A stretch of DNA of 64,000 nucleotides, taken from the NCBI GenBank assembly GCA_009617715.1, contig VTFK01000126.1:372001-436000 (forward strand), written 5' to 3'. The number at the start of each line of letters is the position of its first letter. Positions within the stretch are counted from its first letter, which is position 1. Below are positions 1 through 9,610 of the stretch, piece after piece. Under the pieces are notes generated by a model. It was not told the origin of the DNA, ran no database searches, and was given only the letters and a program-made list of their open reading frames with translations. A program made the position numbers and the translations under genes. This DNA is from Plectrocnemia conspersa (taxonomy: Eukaryota > Arthropoda > Insecta > Trichoptera > Polycentropodidae).

Positions 1-1439
1 CAGAATCAAATAAATTTAGCGATTTTCTGCGCCTTTTATTTCGAATTTACCTTAGCTTTTTCATGTTAATAAATAAATCACTTTAAGAGCTGCTCAATCC
101 GACTTTTTGTCGCAATTTTATGAGCGGAGAGGGCAAAAAACTTATATGTGCTTTGATACAATGCCATAAAATCTAGGTTTAAAAGATAGTATATATGTAT
201 ATACATATATTAAAAAGGTTAAAATGTTAAATATAAAATATTGAATAGCTGTTTATTATTAGTACGAAATGATTCGATGAATATAGTTTTATGCTCGAGA
301 GCACGGTTGTGATGTATGTATTAGTTAGAACAAACGTTACGTTAATTAAAACTTTTAGCTTCATGGTTAACTCACGAATGCTATAAACGTCCATCTATAC
401 GTATATGTTATTTTAAAATTAAATAAGTATACTAAAAGGTTTAAGCAAAAATACATACATATTGTTATTCATATAAATGCATAAAATGTAATTACCACGC
501 TGGAACGCTTTAGACTAAGACTTGTAACGTTAACGTTATAGCTTTTATATTTTTATTACTGTACTAATTTATAATACTAAGTACTAATTTACACCCGTCA
601 GAGAAGAGAGACTTTTATGAATTGCTATTTTAGAAAATTCACATTTGGTCTTGTGGTTTCATGTTGCTTTTTATGTTACTTTATTAGTACACATCCAGAA
701 AGAATTTTGCAAATGTGTAATGTGATATAAAAATATCTTATTACTATTTTATGTTTTTTTTTTAATCCAAAAAATGTAGACTCGTTTATCTTATAATCTG
801 TTTTCGATAAATATAATAAAATCAGTCATATGCATTTCTCCATAAATGGCGGTTCGAAAACTTTTGCCTCATATGTTTAACAAAATAAACGTATGCACTG
901 TACAATAATATATTACACATATTCAGTTTCAAGCTTTCTCGCTTCAAAGTTATAATGCGAGCGTCGAGAAGCTTTTGAATTTTCTCGTCATACACAAATC
1001 TGATATCCCGCAGGAACGGCGGATCCTTTGACAGGAAAAGCGTAAAGCTCCATAGTATACTACCCCCAGTATCGTCCGGGAGCTTTCGCGCTCTAGACGT
1101 GTTGTCCGGAAAAAGAGGTCAAAGACCGATCTTTCGCGGAAACTCTAAACTGACCATATCGATAATAAATAAAAATAAATCACAAAAATAGTGATCATAT
1201 AAATGTAAACTTCACCATAGTTTATTTGTGCTTTTTATGTTTACTTTGGAAGAAATAGTGATATGATATATACTGGAAACTTCGACCCAAACAACTAACT
1301 TTTGCTTGGACAAGTTTTCAACTTTTCCCCATAGGGTCACGTATGCTTGTGTAACGCAATCATAAAATATTACGAGTTGATGGGGCTATACACGTATATA
1401 TTTTATAGTATAATATGACAATGCAAGTGAAAAAGAGGA
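1..1439. other. AT-rich flank, no gene seen
   Basis: No open frame with coding character is visible here. A pocket of higher GC lies at about 1000-1150, and the rest is AT-rich. It could be upstream regulatory DNA for the candidate exon at 1596, but no TATA box or other core promoter motif could be assigned. Confidence 0.5.
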
Positions 1440-1595
1440 CAATCTGTAAGTGCCACGGTAGATATTGTGAGTTTGAATCGCAAAGTGACCGCTAAGTGAC
1501 CCTATATACTCGTTGGCGGTGTGTCGATGAAAAGGAAAAGGGACCCGCAGGGTCATTAGGATCAAATCGGCGATTCGAAAAGTGGTGTGGTCAAA
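1440..1595 (+). other. Possible 5' UTR of the 1596 exon
   Basis: This stretch has higher GC than the DNA on either side and leads directly into the start context at 1592-1599. It has no long open frame. A transcription start cannot be placed. The call depends entirely on the exon candidate that follows. Confidence 0.25.
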
Positions 1596-1638
1596 ATGGA
1601 GAAGTTCAAGTTGACTCCTACCACCATCAAAGAAATGG
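1596..1638 (+). CDS. Candidate first coding exon, product unknown
   Basis: An ATG at 1596 sits in a strong insect start context (CAAAATGG). It opens a frame reading MEKFKLTPTTIKEM plus one base, ending at a good splice donor (ATGG|GTGAGA, GT at 1639-1640). The exon would end in phase 1. Codon use (GAG AAG TTC AAG TTG ACT CCT ACC ACC ATC) is richer in G and C at third positions than chance frames nearby, and the upstream 150 bases look like a GC-elevated 5' UTR. The protein is not recognised from so short a peptide, and I found no convincing second exon downstream, so the intron would have to be long. It may also be a chance combination of a start and a donor. RNA data would settle it. Confidence 0.35.
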
Positions 1639-3536
1639 GTGAGATATTTTTTTATATTCAAAATAAATAAATTTAGAAAGTAATTATGAGAAAAATAATT
1701 TAGAAAAATAGTAACTTGTATTACTATTTTTTTTATAACTGTGAATAATTATATTACATTGTTCTATTAACTGTCATTATGAAAGATTTGTACTTGAAAT
1801 AATATTGGCTTTCAATATAGAATTTTTTCAATTAAAATTTCAGCAAAATTTTTATTAAGAAGAGTTGCTAGGAAATTAGTTATTCAACTTTTTATTTTAT
1901 TAATATTCCTGTTTTGCCTTATATATGTATGTTGACTCATATTTTACAAACATTTGGGTCCTGAAACTTTTTCTTCTGAAATATATATTATGTTGAATTT
2001 CCTTTCCAATATAATTGAATAAAATATAGTCACTTTATCTAATCTTAATCTCATCTTTTATAAAGATCGTTACAACTATTTAAAAGAATACGTGATATTT
2101 AATTTAAACGCATTTTTAAAAAAACATTTTAATGCTCTTTTCTAAGATCAGCCTGTATTTATGTAAATATAATAATAATAGGTACTGGAACTTATGACAA
2201 ATAAATTTGCGTCTTAACAATCGGTAATCAAAATTTTCTCAATTGATTATTTTCCTTTATAAAAAAATATGCACTCTATTGTATTTTTAAAATAAATCAA
2301 ATTTTTTCCTGAAGCTTTTAAAGTTAGATATTAGTGGATACAATAAATATTTGTCTCTAGCACAGTTATACAGCAATAAAATTTTATTACGATCATCCCT
2401 ATGTCACTATCATACATTTGAACTAAAATAAAGAGGTCTGTCTATGCCTTATATTTAAGATTTAATAAACGTTTTCAAAAGTCCCGTTCCAAATCTATAT
2501 TTATATAGAACATTAATACATTTTTGGAATAAATAGAAAGCTTCCGAAAGCTATTATTTTGTCGCTCGCTGCTTTCGACAGTTTTAGATTAGTAACAGCA
2601 AAACAAAACGAAAAACTCGAACGAGTCGACAGATAAAAATTGTCAACTTTCCAGTTCGAATGACCCTAAGCAATTAGCAGTTAGACCGTGATTAAAAGTT
2701 ATGAATTCGCAATTTGTAAGAGTAGAAGCGTCGGCAATTTCGCCTCTAGATAGCCTTTGCAATTAACGAACGTAAATTGTATTAACGAATTCAATTTGTA
2801 ACGGTTTGTGTTTGTGCGGTGGGAACTTTCTCAAATATTTGTCGGGATTAATTCAATTTTGCGAGTAATTTGTGCGTGCATACGTGTCCAAAGTGTATTG
2901 CGGTTATTTGTTTGAAAACCGCACAACGTGGCTGAATATAAACTGATTGTTGGTATCATGTTTCACGTTTTTTTTATGCACTGTACTTTATACATCGTAC
3001 AGGAGAAACTTGAGAATTTCGCCACATCAAAAAGTTATGATAGAATTTCATAAAGGATGTCATTCTCACTGAAATGGAGCAGAATGCTGCTGGTTAAAGA
3101 TAAAATGTAGCGGGAATAAATGTTGCTTTAGACTTTTACTATTAACAATACAAAGCGACGGAACTGGGTGGCAAAAATGCTTTCAAGCTAAAAATGTGCA
3201 GCGTTAACGAAACTATAGGGTTGTTATATTAAGTGGAGGTAGTTTACTGTAATATTACATTGTATGATAATTATTGAGGGTGAGTTGGAAAATATTTGTT
3301 TTAGTATACTGAAAATATGTAAATATTTAATCTCAATAAAAATGATAAAGTGTCAAGTTTCGCAACATTATAATAAGTCGTTTGATTGTATCTAATAAAT
3401 AAAATATCAGGTATCTATGTGTAATACATGCAATTTTTGCCACAGCATTATATGTAAAATATGCTACGCTTTTATTATTTTAGGCTTAGCAAGGAAAAAT
3501 GTATTACAATATAATGTATGTATGTAGTATAATATA
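1639..3536. other. AT-rich stretch, possible intron
   Basis: Mostly AT-rich sequence with homopolymer runs. A GC-elevated pocket at about 2560-2950 has no open frame. If the 1596 exon is real, this is the start of its intron. No acceptor followed by a coding-like frame was found. Confidence 0.4.
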
Positions 3537-3544
3537 TAACGGTA

Positions 3545-4039
3545 TGCATCGTAAGATTCCCGATCGAGCTCGACGGTTTACCGTTACATTCTAACTAGAA
3601 TCCTTTACTATTTGCCTCTCAGCCATACACCGTGGGAGTGTTAATTATATGGTTGATTATTAAAGAAACATTTACCATTTTATTTTTATTATAATATATA
3701 ATAATGCTCTTTTCTTATAATAAATATAAATATTTTATTGCTTTTGGAAACAAAAATAGTAGGAATACATTTAATAATAACTATAATAATTATATTTATT
3801 TAAAATATCGTTAAAATTCTGCACAAAATTAAAAAAAATTAGATACATAAGTAGTAAAATTATGGAATGAAGTTAGTGGTATTGTAGGTTAATCAAATTT
3901 ATTCATTTAACAATCCAGAACTGACGCAATCCCCTAGAAATAAAAGTGGGAGTGGTGTCGTATGCAACGAAGAAAGAGATAAAGCATGCTCTTTCGTGTA
4001 ACGGTACTTCGTCCAGATGACATGGGAATCTTATGAAGC
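3545..4039 (-). mobile_element. Non-autonomous TIR element, 8-bp TSD (copy 1)
   Basis: This 495-bp element is flanked by TAACGGTA (3537-3544) and TAACGGTG (4040-4047), an 8-bp target duplication with one mismatch. Its ends form terminal inverted repeats: GCATCGTAAGATTCCC on the left and, read inward, GCTTCATAAGATTCCC on the right. Similarity continues inward to a shared TACCGTTACA. It is the reverse complement of the element at 15924-16930, which shows the same ends and its own perfect 8-bp TSD. It has no coding capacity. The superfamily is uncertain: 8-bp duplications suit hAT, P or Merlin, but the termini are not canonical for any of them. Confidence 0.85.
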
Positions 4040-4047
4040 TAACGGTG

Positions 4048-4213
4048 TGGCTTTATGTTTCTTTCAAATTAGATACGTCCAATTTAATGCCCGAAAAATC
4101 GAAATTAATAATAGTTGTATTAACGATATATCACTCTAATTTAAATCTATGAGATTTATATAAACTTAGCGATAAATATCTAGAGTTCATATACTAAACA
4201 GCATCACTACCGT
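4048..4213. other. Short AT-rich spacer
   Basis: This stretch lies between two mobile elements. Nothing recognisable. Confidence 0.5.
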
Positions 4214-5065
4214 CAGGGCCGCCAAGAACAAACTTGGGCCCTGAGAAAACAATGATTCCGGGTCTTATGACAAAAATGAAATTTTGTGTATTTTTCACCA
4301 TCGTAATATAATTTTTTAAATAAATAATAACAGGTACAAGTTAACTCATACCTATTATTATTATCTATTCAGGAAATAATATTATAAAAAAATACATAAA
4401 ATGACATTTGTCAATTGTATATTATACCTATCCTAAAATGTCTTAAAAGGGTTAACCATTTCTATGCTACAAATAAATATAAATATTAGCAATCGTTGCA
4501 AAATATTTTAATTAAGCATTAAATATTATTAAAAATATTTCTCTGATAATCAACCGTGTTTTCTTTACTGCTCAGTGTTGCCATATAGTGAATTTCCAGT
4601 CCAGGTCAAAAGCAATAAAATCATGCTACCGAGGTGAAAACGCTTGATTATCAAGCGTTCATATTAGGATTTTTTATAAAAATAAAACAAGGGAGAATCG
4701 AATAAAGCACATATAAACCAAATTTTGCCCAATAGGAGAGCGCAAAAAACAATTATCTCTTCTCAGAAGTCAAAAATCCACGTCAAAAGCAATAAAATCG
4801 TGTCGGCACCGTCGCAGTGGTAACGCTCGTTACCGAGCGTTACCACTGCGACGGTGCCAACACGATTTTATTGCTTTTGACGTGAATTTTTGCCTTCTGA
4901 GAAGTGATAATTGTTTTTTGCGCTCTCCTATTGACCAAAATTCGGTTTGAATAAACTTTGATTAGCACAATTATATTAGAAGCTCATAGTAATATCAGTA
5001 AGGATAGCTATGAAATATCAAAATGCAGACAAACTGTGAAGCAATATGTGAGATGCGATGTTTTC
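4214..5065 (+). mobile_element. Family B foldback element, copy 1
   Basis: Non-autonomous repeat starting CAGGGCCGCCAAG with an internal short hairpin (CAGGGCC...GGGCCCTG). It continues through an AT-rich body into a long palindrome at 4715-4948 and a tail. Other copies or fragments lie at 20943, 23158, 45700 (+), 47950 (-) and 58175. The start CAGGGCC is shared with the 58175 copy. No transposase is present. The right boundary is set only by loss of similarity to the other copies, so it is approximate; no TSD could be established. The CAGGG start hints at hAT, but this is not proven. Confidence 0.7.
4715..4948. repeat. 234-bp near-perfect palindrome in family B
   Basis: The left arm starts AAACCAAATTTTGCCC and the right arm ends CAAAATTCGGTTT. 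The two arms (about 115 bases each) are inverted copies with few mismatches, closing on GTAACGCTCG|TTA|CGAGCGTTAC. The outer arm sequence is conserved in other copies, while the GC-rich centre is different in each. GTCAAAAGCAATAAAAT marks the border between arm and centre on both sides (4782-4798 and, inverted, 4865-4881). A third copy of this motif lies at 4605-4621. Confidence 0.9.
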
Positions 5066-5367
5066 ACCGCATGAAGATGCTGTGAAAAATATCTTATTTG
5101 ATTAAAAAAAATCTCGTATTGTAAACCAAGTTACTCGAAATCTAAAGTTACACTGTAATTCACTGCTTCTAGCTATTATTAAATGATATTGTTAGAAAAA
5201 TATTTAGAAACAAATATATAAACGAGAATAAAAATTCAATGTAATGTACTTTTTGCTAGCAAAAATACACGATTTTTATTATTTACCACTATATATAGTA
5301 CATATGTAAGATAAAAATAAAAGCTTGGAAAGAAAACCTAATCTATGATGAAGTATAATTTAAAAAA

Positions 5368-5462
5368 TCACAAATTTTGATCCTTCAGACACGAAAGAAA
5401 AAGACAAACACGTGGGTTGTATATGTGGGATTTGGATCAGATGTCAATTATTGATTATAGGG
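5368..5462 (-). mobile_element. SINE-like repeat, copy 1
   Basis: Minus-strand copy of a small dispersed family. The hallmark on the plus strand is CAAATTTTGATC followed by a near-conserved CAGACACGA. A degenerate RNA polymerase III B-box-like stretch lies 50-60 bases further on. Related copies are at 11511, 37083, 44750 and 52526. This is the most decayed of the five. Confidence 0.5.
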
Positions 5463-6998
5463 AAAGTATTAGTTGTTTATTAATTACAAATAAATAATAA
5501 TAACTGTATTTATACAACGCAACAAAATTTTCAGAGAGTTTATTTCTTTGGCGAAGTTGAAATGTAAAAGTTCTTTGTTGTGATAATAAATTTAGCAAAA
5601 ACGTATTTTAGAAGTTCGATGAAAATATTTAATAAAAACAAACTGGAGCTACCAAAAATTCACTTTTTTATACTTTGTAATATTTTAGTGGTATATATAG
5701 TGAAAAAGAGCAAAAGATTTTTATATTAATATTATCTCTTTTAAATAAGAAGATAATTTCTGAATTAAGTTAAATTAGGTAATCCCACAATGAATGTCAC
5801 TTTTTTTGTATTCAAGTTTTAATAGTCAGTTGTCAAAGTATGTCTTTTATTATATCTTTGTTTGTGCACATTTAGAATCTATCTTACGATAATAAAATAA
5901 ATAAATTAAGCTGCAAAATTTACCATAGCTGAATTTTTAGCAAGTCAATAGTTCATAAGAAATTAAATAAAATTTGCTACAACAGCTACAAAAAATGTTT
6001 CCATTGAAATTATAAACTCTTCATCAGCAGCGTCACAGATATTAAAATTGCAAACTTCATACGGTTTTGGGCTTTCAAATATTCTGCGTAAAAGTTTTTT
6101 GTGTCGCAAAAAAAGGCGCTAGTTTTTATGTGATTATTAAAATCTTTTTGAAATGTTAGACTGCAAAATGATTACTTATACAATACTTCAAACATGTAAT
6201 AATGTCTATAAGATATCCTTACTATTAAGTCTATCTCTATGCATTAACTTGCTTTAATTTAATCCCATCTTCATTAGACGCGTTTCCTTGCGATAAATCT
6301 GCAAGTTTCCTTCGTCGATTATTCGCGTGGATTTAATACAGAGAGCCGGCTTGCTCTAATTGCAGAAATTACAAGCAGACGTACCGTTTTAGTTGTCGTT
6401 TGAGAATCCGACGAGGAAATGAAGACACCTCGTCAGGTGGCAGTAAGCCTTTACGGTCGTTAACTGACGCCTGTGGTTAGATTAAAACGGCGGGGCCGGC
6501 ACAACTCTCATTTACTATACAAATTTAATCCAACCTCCCCATCCCCTTCGATGTCGGCAAAGTTTCGGGTTTCGCACCCGATTGGTGTGTATGTAAACAA
6601 AGCTGCTGATATGTAATCGCATCAATCAGTTTGTTGTACAAGCACGAGTGTGGCTTCTTTAGTGATTAATATCTGTCGAATATAGATACATATATACTCA
6701 ACGTAGTTATTTATTTAAAATTAAAAAAAAATCTAAGATGAGTTTTATTAAATAGCTATCTATATCTGTCTTTTGGGGTGAGTGGCCGAGTGGTATGATG
6801 AATTATACATCTAGTTAAATGCCTGAAAAGCTGTTTAACACACAATTAATTGCATACAAATATAATGCAGGTATCAAAATAGAGCGGCATAGAATAATAA
6901 AGAGTTATGAAAATGAAGTCGTTCGTGTCTTTAGTCAGATAAAAAAATAATCTATTATTTTGCTTTGCTTTTACCAACACTATACCGTAAATAAATAC
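5463..6998. other. No gene; GC-elevated pocket 6270-6660
   Basis: AT-rich except for 6270-6660, which is clearly GC-elevated yet has no open frame above 60 codons; it may be conserved non-coding DNA. At 6783-6793 the string TGGCCGAGTGG matches a tRNA A-box (Ser/Leu type), but no B-box or cloverleaf follows at the right distance, so no tRNA is called. Confidence 0.45.
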
Positions 6999-7160
6999 CA
7001 GGCACGTATAGTGAAATAATTTCATTTCGCTCGCTCGCGTGTTAAACGACGAGAGCGAGTGAGAAAAAGTGGGCGTGCGGAACGCATGTTACGCACGCCT
7101 TTATCTCTCACTCACTCTCATGACTTAGCACGCGAGCGAGCAAAGTAAGAAAATAATAAG
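6999..7160. mobile_element. Family C foldback MITE, copy 1 (decayed right end)
   Basis: Starts CAGGCACGTA and forms a long hairpin from CGCTCGCTCGCG / CGCGAGCGAGC and GAGCGAGTGAGA / TCTCACTCACTC arms around GTGCGGAACGCATG. It matches the cleaner copy at 27572-27745. The right terminus has drifted so far that no TSD can be read. No coding capacity. Confidence 0.75.
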
Positions 7161-7609
7161 GCGGTTCAAGATTAATAGAAAAAAATACTTTGCAACTAAA
7201 GCAAAAATCAAATTTTACGATAGCGTAATAAACAATTTAATGTCTTGACACATTCTCATATATAATACAATAATCTAACTATAGTTGTATTTTGGAATAG
7301 CAAATTTATATCAATAACTAATTTTTTTTCATTTTAAAAATGTTTAATTTCTAATATAATAAATTAGTTATATTTATTCTAATAATTTTGAGCACAAAGC
7401 TCAATGTTAAATTAATTAAATATATACTATATATCTTAAGTTATATTTTAAGGATTTAATTACAATTATTTTTAAGTATCTTTCTTAAACATTATTAAAA
7501 GATTTAAAATTATCAAGTTATATACGTAAAAATTAATTATTCTATATTTATGGCAATCTCACATTATTAATGTATTTTTATAGTGTGAAAATATATTAAA
7601 ATAAATTTC
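7161..7609. other. AT-rich, nothing recognised
   Basis: Very low GC with no open frame and no repeat seen in a second place in the window. Confidence 0.5.
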
Positions 7610-7705
7610 ATGTGCCATCTGGACGGCGGCTTCTGTCACGTACAGCTGGCATATTTGCGCGCGATTGACAAATGTGCCAAATAATCGCAGATTTTAAATT
7701 GTATT
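7610..7705 (+). repeat. Direct repeat E, unit 1
   Basis: About 95 bases including CTGGACGGCGGCTTCTGTCA, then CGTACAGCTGGCATATTTGC, then TGTGCCAAATAA. It is repeated in the same orientation at 7888-8010. The unit is GC-rich at its start, with a short potential hairpin better preserved in unit 2 (GCCGTC TG GACGGC). Confidence 0.85.
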
Positions 7706-7734
7706 ATATGTATTATTGTTTTCACTTAAGGACG

Positions 7735-7805
7735 GAATAGCATAGTCCGTAACGAATCAAACTAGTAACTTTGAGGTCGCGATTCAAGAACTCGAAAAAA
7801 CTGGG
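7735..7805 (+). repeat. tRNA-derived SINE-like fragment (weak)
   Basis: Contains ACTAGTAACTTTGAGGTCGC followed by GATTCAAGAAC, which resembles the region around a tRNA B-box in insect SINEs. The A-box side is unclear and no second copy was found in this window. It sits between the two units of repeat E. Confidence 0.25.
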
Positions 7806-7887
7806 CCCACTTGCAATGACATTTCTTGGTTATAAATTATATTATACATAATAATTATTAAAATAGATGTCACCGATTTCCAATTAC

Positions 7888-8010
7888 ATATGCCGTCTGG
7901 ACGGCGGCCGTGAATGACGTCCGCACGGCGGCTGCTGTCACGTACAGCTGGCATATTTGCGCGTGATTAAAAAATGTGCCAAATAAGCGCAATTTTTAAA
8001 TTGTCATATT
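7888..8010 (+). repeat. Direct repeat E, unit 2
   Basis: Same sequence as unit 1 at 7610. It differs by an extra internal duplication of the GACGGCGGC block (CTGGACGGCGGCC, then CCGCACGGCGGCT), which makes this unit longer. It ends with GTGCCAAATAAGCGCAA. Confidence 0.85.
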
Positions 8011-8429
8011 ATTAAAATTACGCTACTGATAAATATAAAAGTTTGTGTGAGCACTCACCAATACAATATCAGTGAAAAGTTTTCGGTCGTAAATATTCAA
8101 TTTACGCGAAATCTTTGTCGGCTTTTGCAAAATGCCATAAAGCATAAAAATACTACTAATTATTTAATTTTATATGAAAAAAAATATATTAACGATATCT
8201 ATTAGAAGAATATACTATCAAACATATAATTAGTCCCTTTTGGTGCCCTAACATATTCAAAGATGTCAGTAAGAGTCTGTTGAAGTCTCCGATAAGCATG
8301 TGGTATTATAACTGGACCACGTGACCACGATGCAGCGCTCGACATACGCGTTAACCATAGGACGCATACGCGCATACTGAAATTGAACCGAATTACTCGT
8401 TCTATTTCAGTTTGCAAAAAAACATATCA
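8011..8429. other. No gene seen
   Basis: Mixed composition with two short chance frames on the minus strand that show no recognisable protein features. Confidence 0.4.
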
Positions 8430-8492
8430 TTATTTCTCGCACTTTCGTCACTTAACACGCGAGAGAGCGAAAGGGGAAGTATCTCACCGCTC
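8430..8492. mobile_element. Family C fragment (right half)
   Basis: CTTAACACGCGAGAGAGCGA followed by AAGTATCTCA matches the right arm of the family C element at 27572-27745. The left half is missing, so this is a truncated or solo-arm copy. Confidence 0.6.
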
Positions 8493-9469
8493 GCGCTCGA
8501 AAAAGCAGCTCCGACTTCGGTCCCTTTGACTCCACTCCTTTTGCCGACAATGTTCGGAAGCACTCGAAGCCAAGTCGACTGAATTACCCCCACTTTACCT
8601 CGTTCTCGATAACCTCGGACAACTTTAGAGCGGGCAGAACCGAACTCGACCGAAGTAACCCACTATATTCTCCATCCTTGGCCAACCTTGGCCAACTTCC
8701 AGAGAGTATAGTGCAGGTTTTATACTTTATATTATGCATAAAAATAATGAACATTATTATTAATCAGTATTTCAACTATATTTTATATATATAGACTGCA
8801 CTACACGCAATCTTTTTATATACGTATTATGTATGTGTGTGTGTATATACAAAATCTAAATTACCATTAATTAAACACAATTTCGCACCGTAATGCGAGT
8901 CTTCAATCGAAATTCGATTTAAGGTTCGCTTTTAGTCGAATTGCTAAATTTCTACCTCCATTTGATCCAAATTAAGATTAAAGAGAAACTCTTCAGAACA
9001 CCAACCCCTCCATCCGAATAGAAACAAAGCTTTAATTCGTCAAAATTTCAACGTCGATATCATGATTGGAAACGCCTGATAAAATCTTAATGGTCTTTGT
9101 GTTTTTGGAGGCTCACCGAAAAACACTGCTGAATTCTAGTGAAAATTCCTCTGTGCGGGTGTAATTTTCAGTGAAAAACTTCAGAAACACAAAAGGGCCG
9201 AAAACTTATTCGTTTAATTTAGTTTTGCGAAGTGGGTTACGTATCAGTGTCATTTAATGCTCTAAGTCTTGAGCGGATTGCACTCGTTTCCGTTCAACGG
9301 TTTACAAATAAGAAAACAGTCGAAAGTTTAAATCTCATCGGCGTTTGTTCCACGGAAGCGGAAGATCTTAGAGAATCAGAAAGACGTTTGTGAGATGTGC
9401 TGTCATGTATTAAATGGATTACCGTGTGAATAATTATATTCAGTTTTGTGTACTGTAGTATGATTTTGC
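8493..9469. other. GC-elevated non-coding stretch
   Basis: From 8500 to about 8720 and again from 8880 to 9300 the base composition is well above the window average, without credible open frames. A tandem CCTTGGCCAA CCTTGGCCAA lies near 8675-8695. Possible conserved non-coding DNA; nothing ties it to a gene. Confidence 0.4.
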
Positions 9470-9610
9470 ACATTTTGATTGAATTGATAACAATAATTTG
9501 CAGTTTCTTGCTTAGGCCCATTTGGACAAATATTCTAAAAACTAATATTATCTGGATATTTTCAAATCTGTCAGAACGTACGTTGCGTTTAATGTCTAGA
9601 AATTTCGGTA
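9470..9610 (+). pseudogene. Possible jockey-type LINE remnant (weak)
   Basis: The plus-strand frame contains LLRPIWT followed a few codons later by KTNI and LSERTLRLM. The C-terminal part of jockey-type reverse transcriptases has L(L)RPIWT, then an S-K-T-N-I-like block and Q-S-K-x-L-R. The spacing here is shorter than in the family, implying a deletion. An unrelated 120-codon minus-strand frame (9294-9656) overlaps it, and both could be chance. Confidence 0.3.

Noticed and set aside
6778..6840. tRNA-like A-box TGGCCGAGTGG
   Set aside because: No B-box, anticodon stem or acceptor stem can be paired at the right distances.
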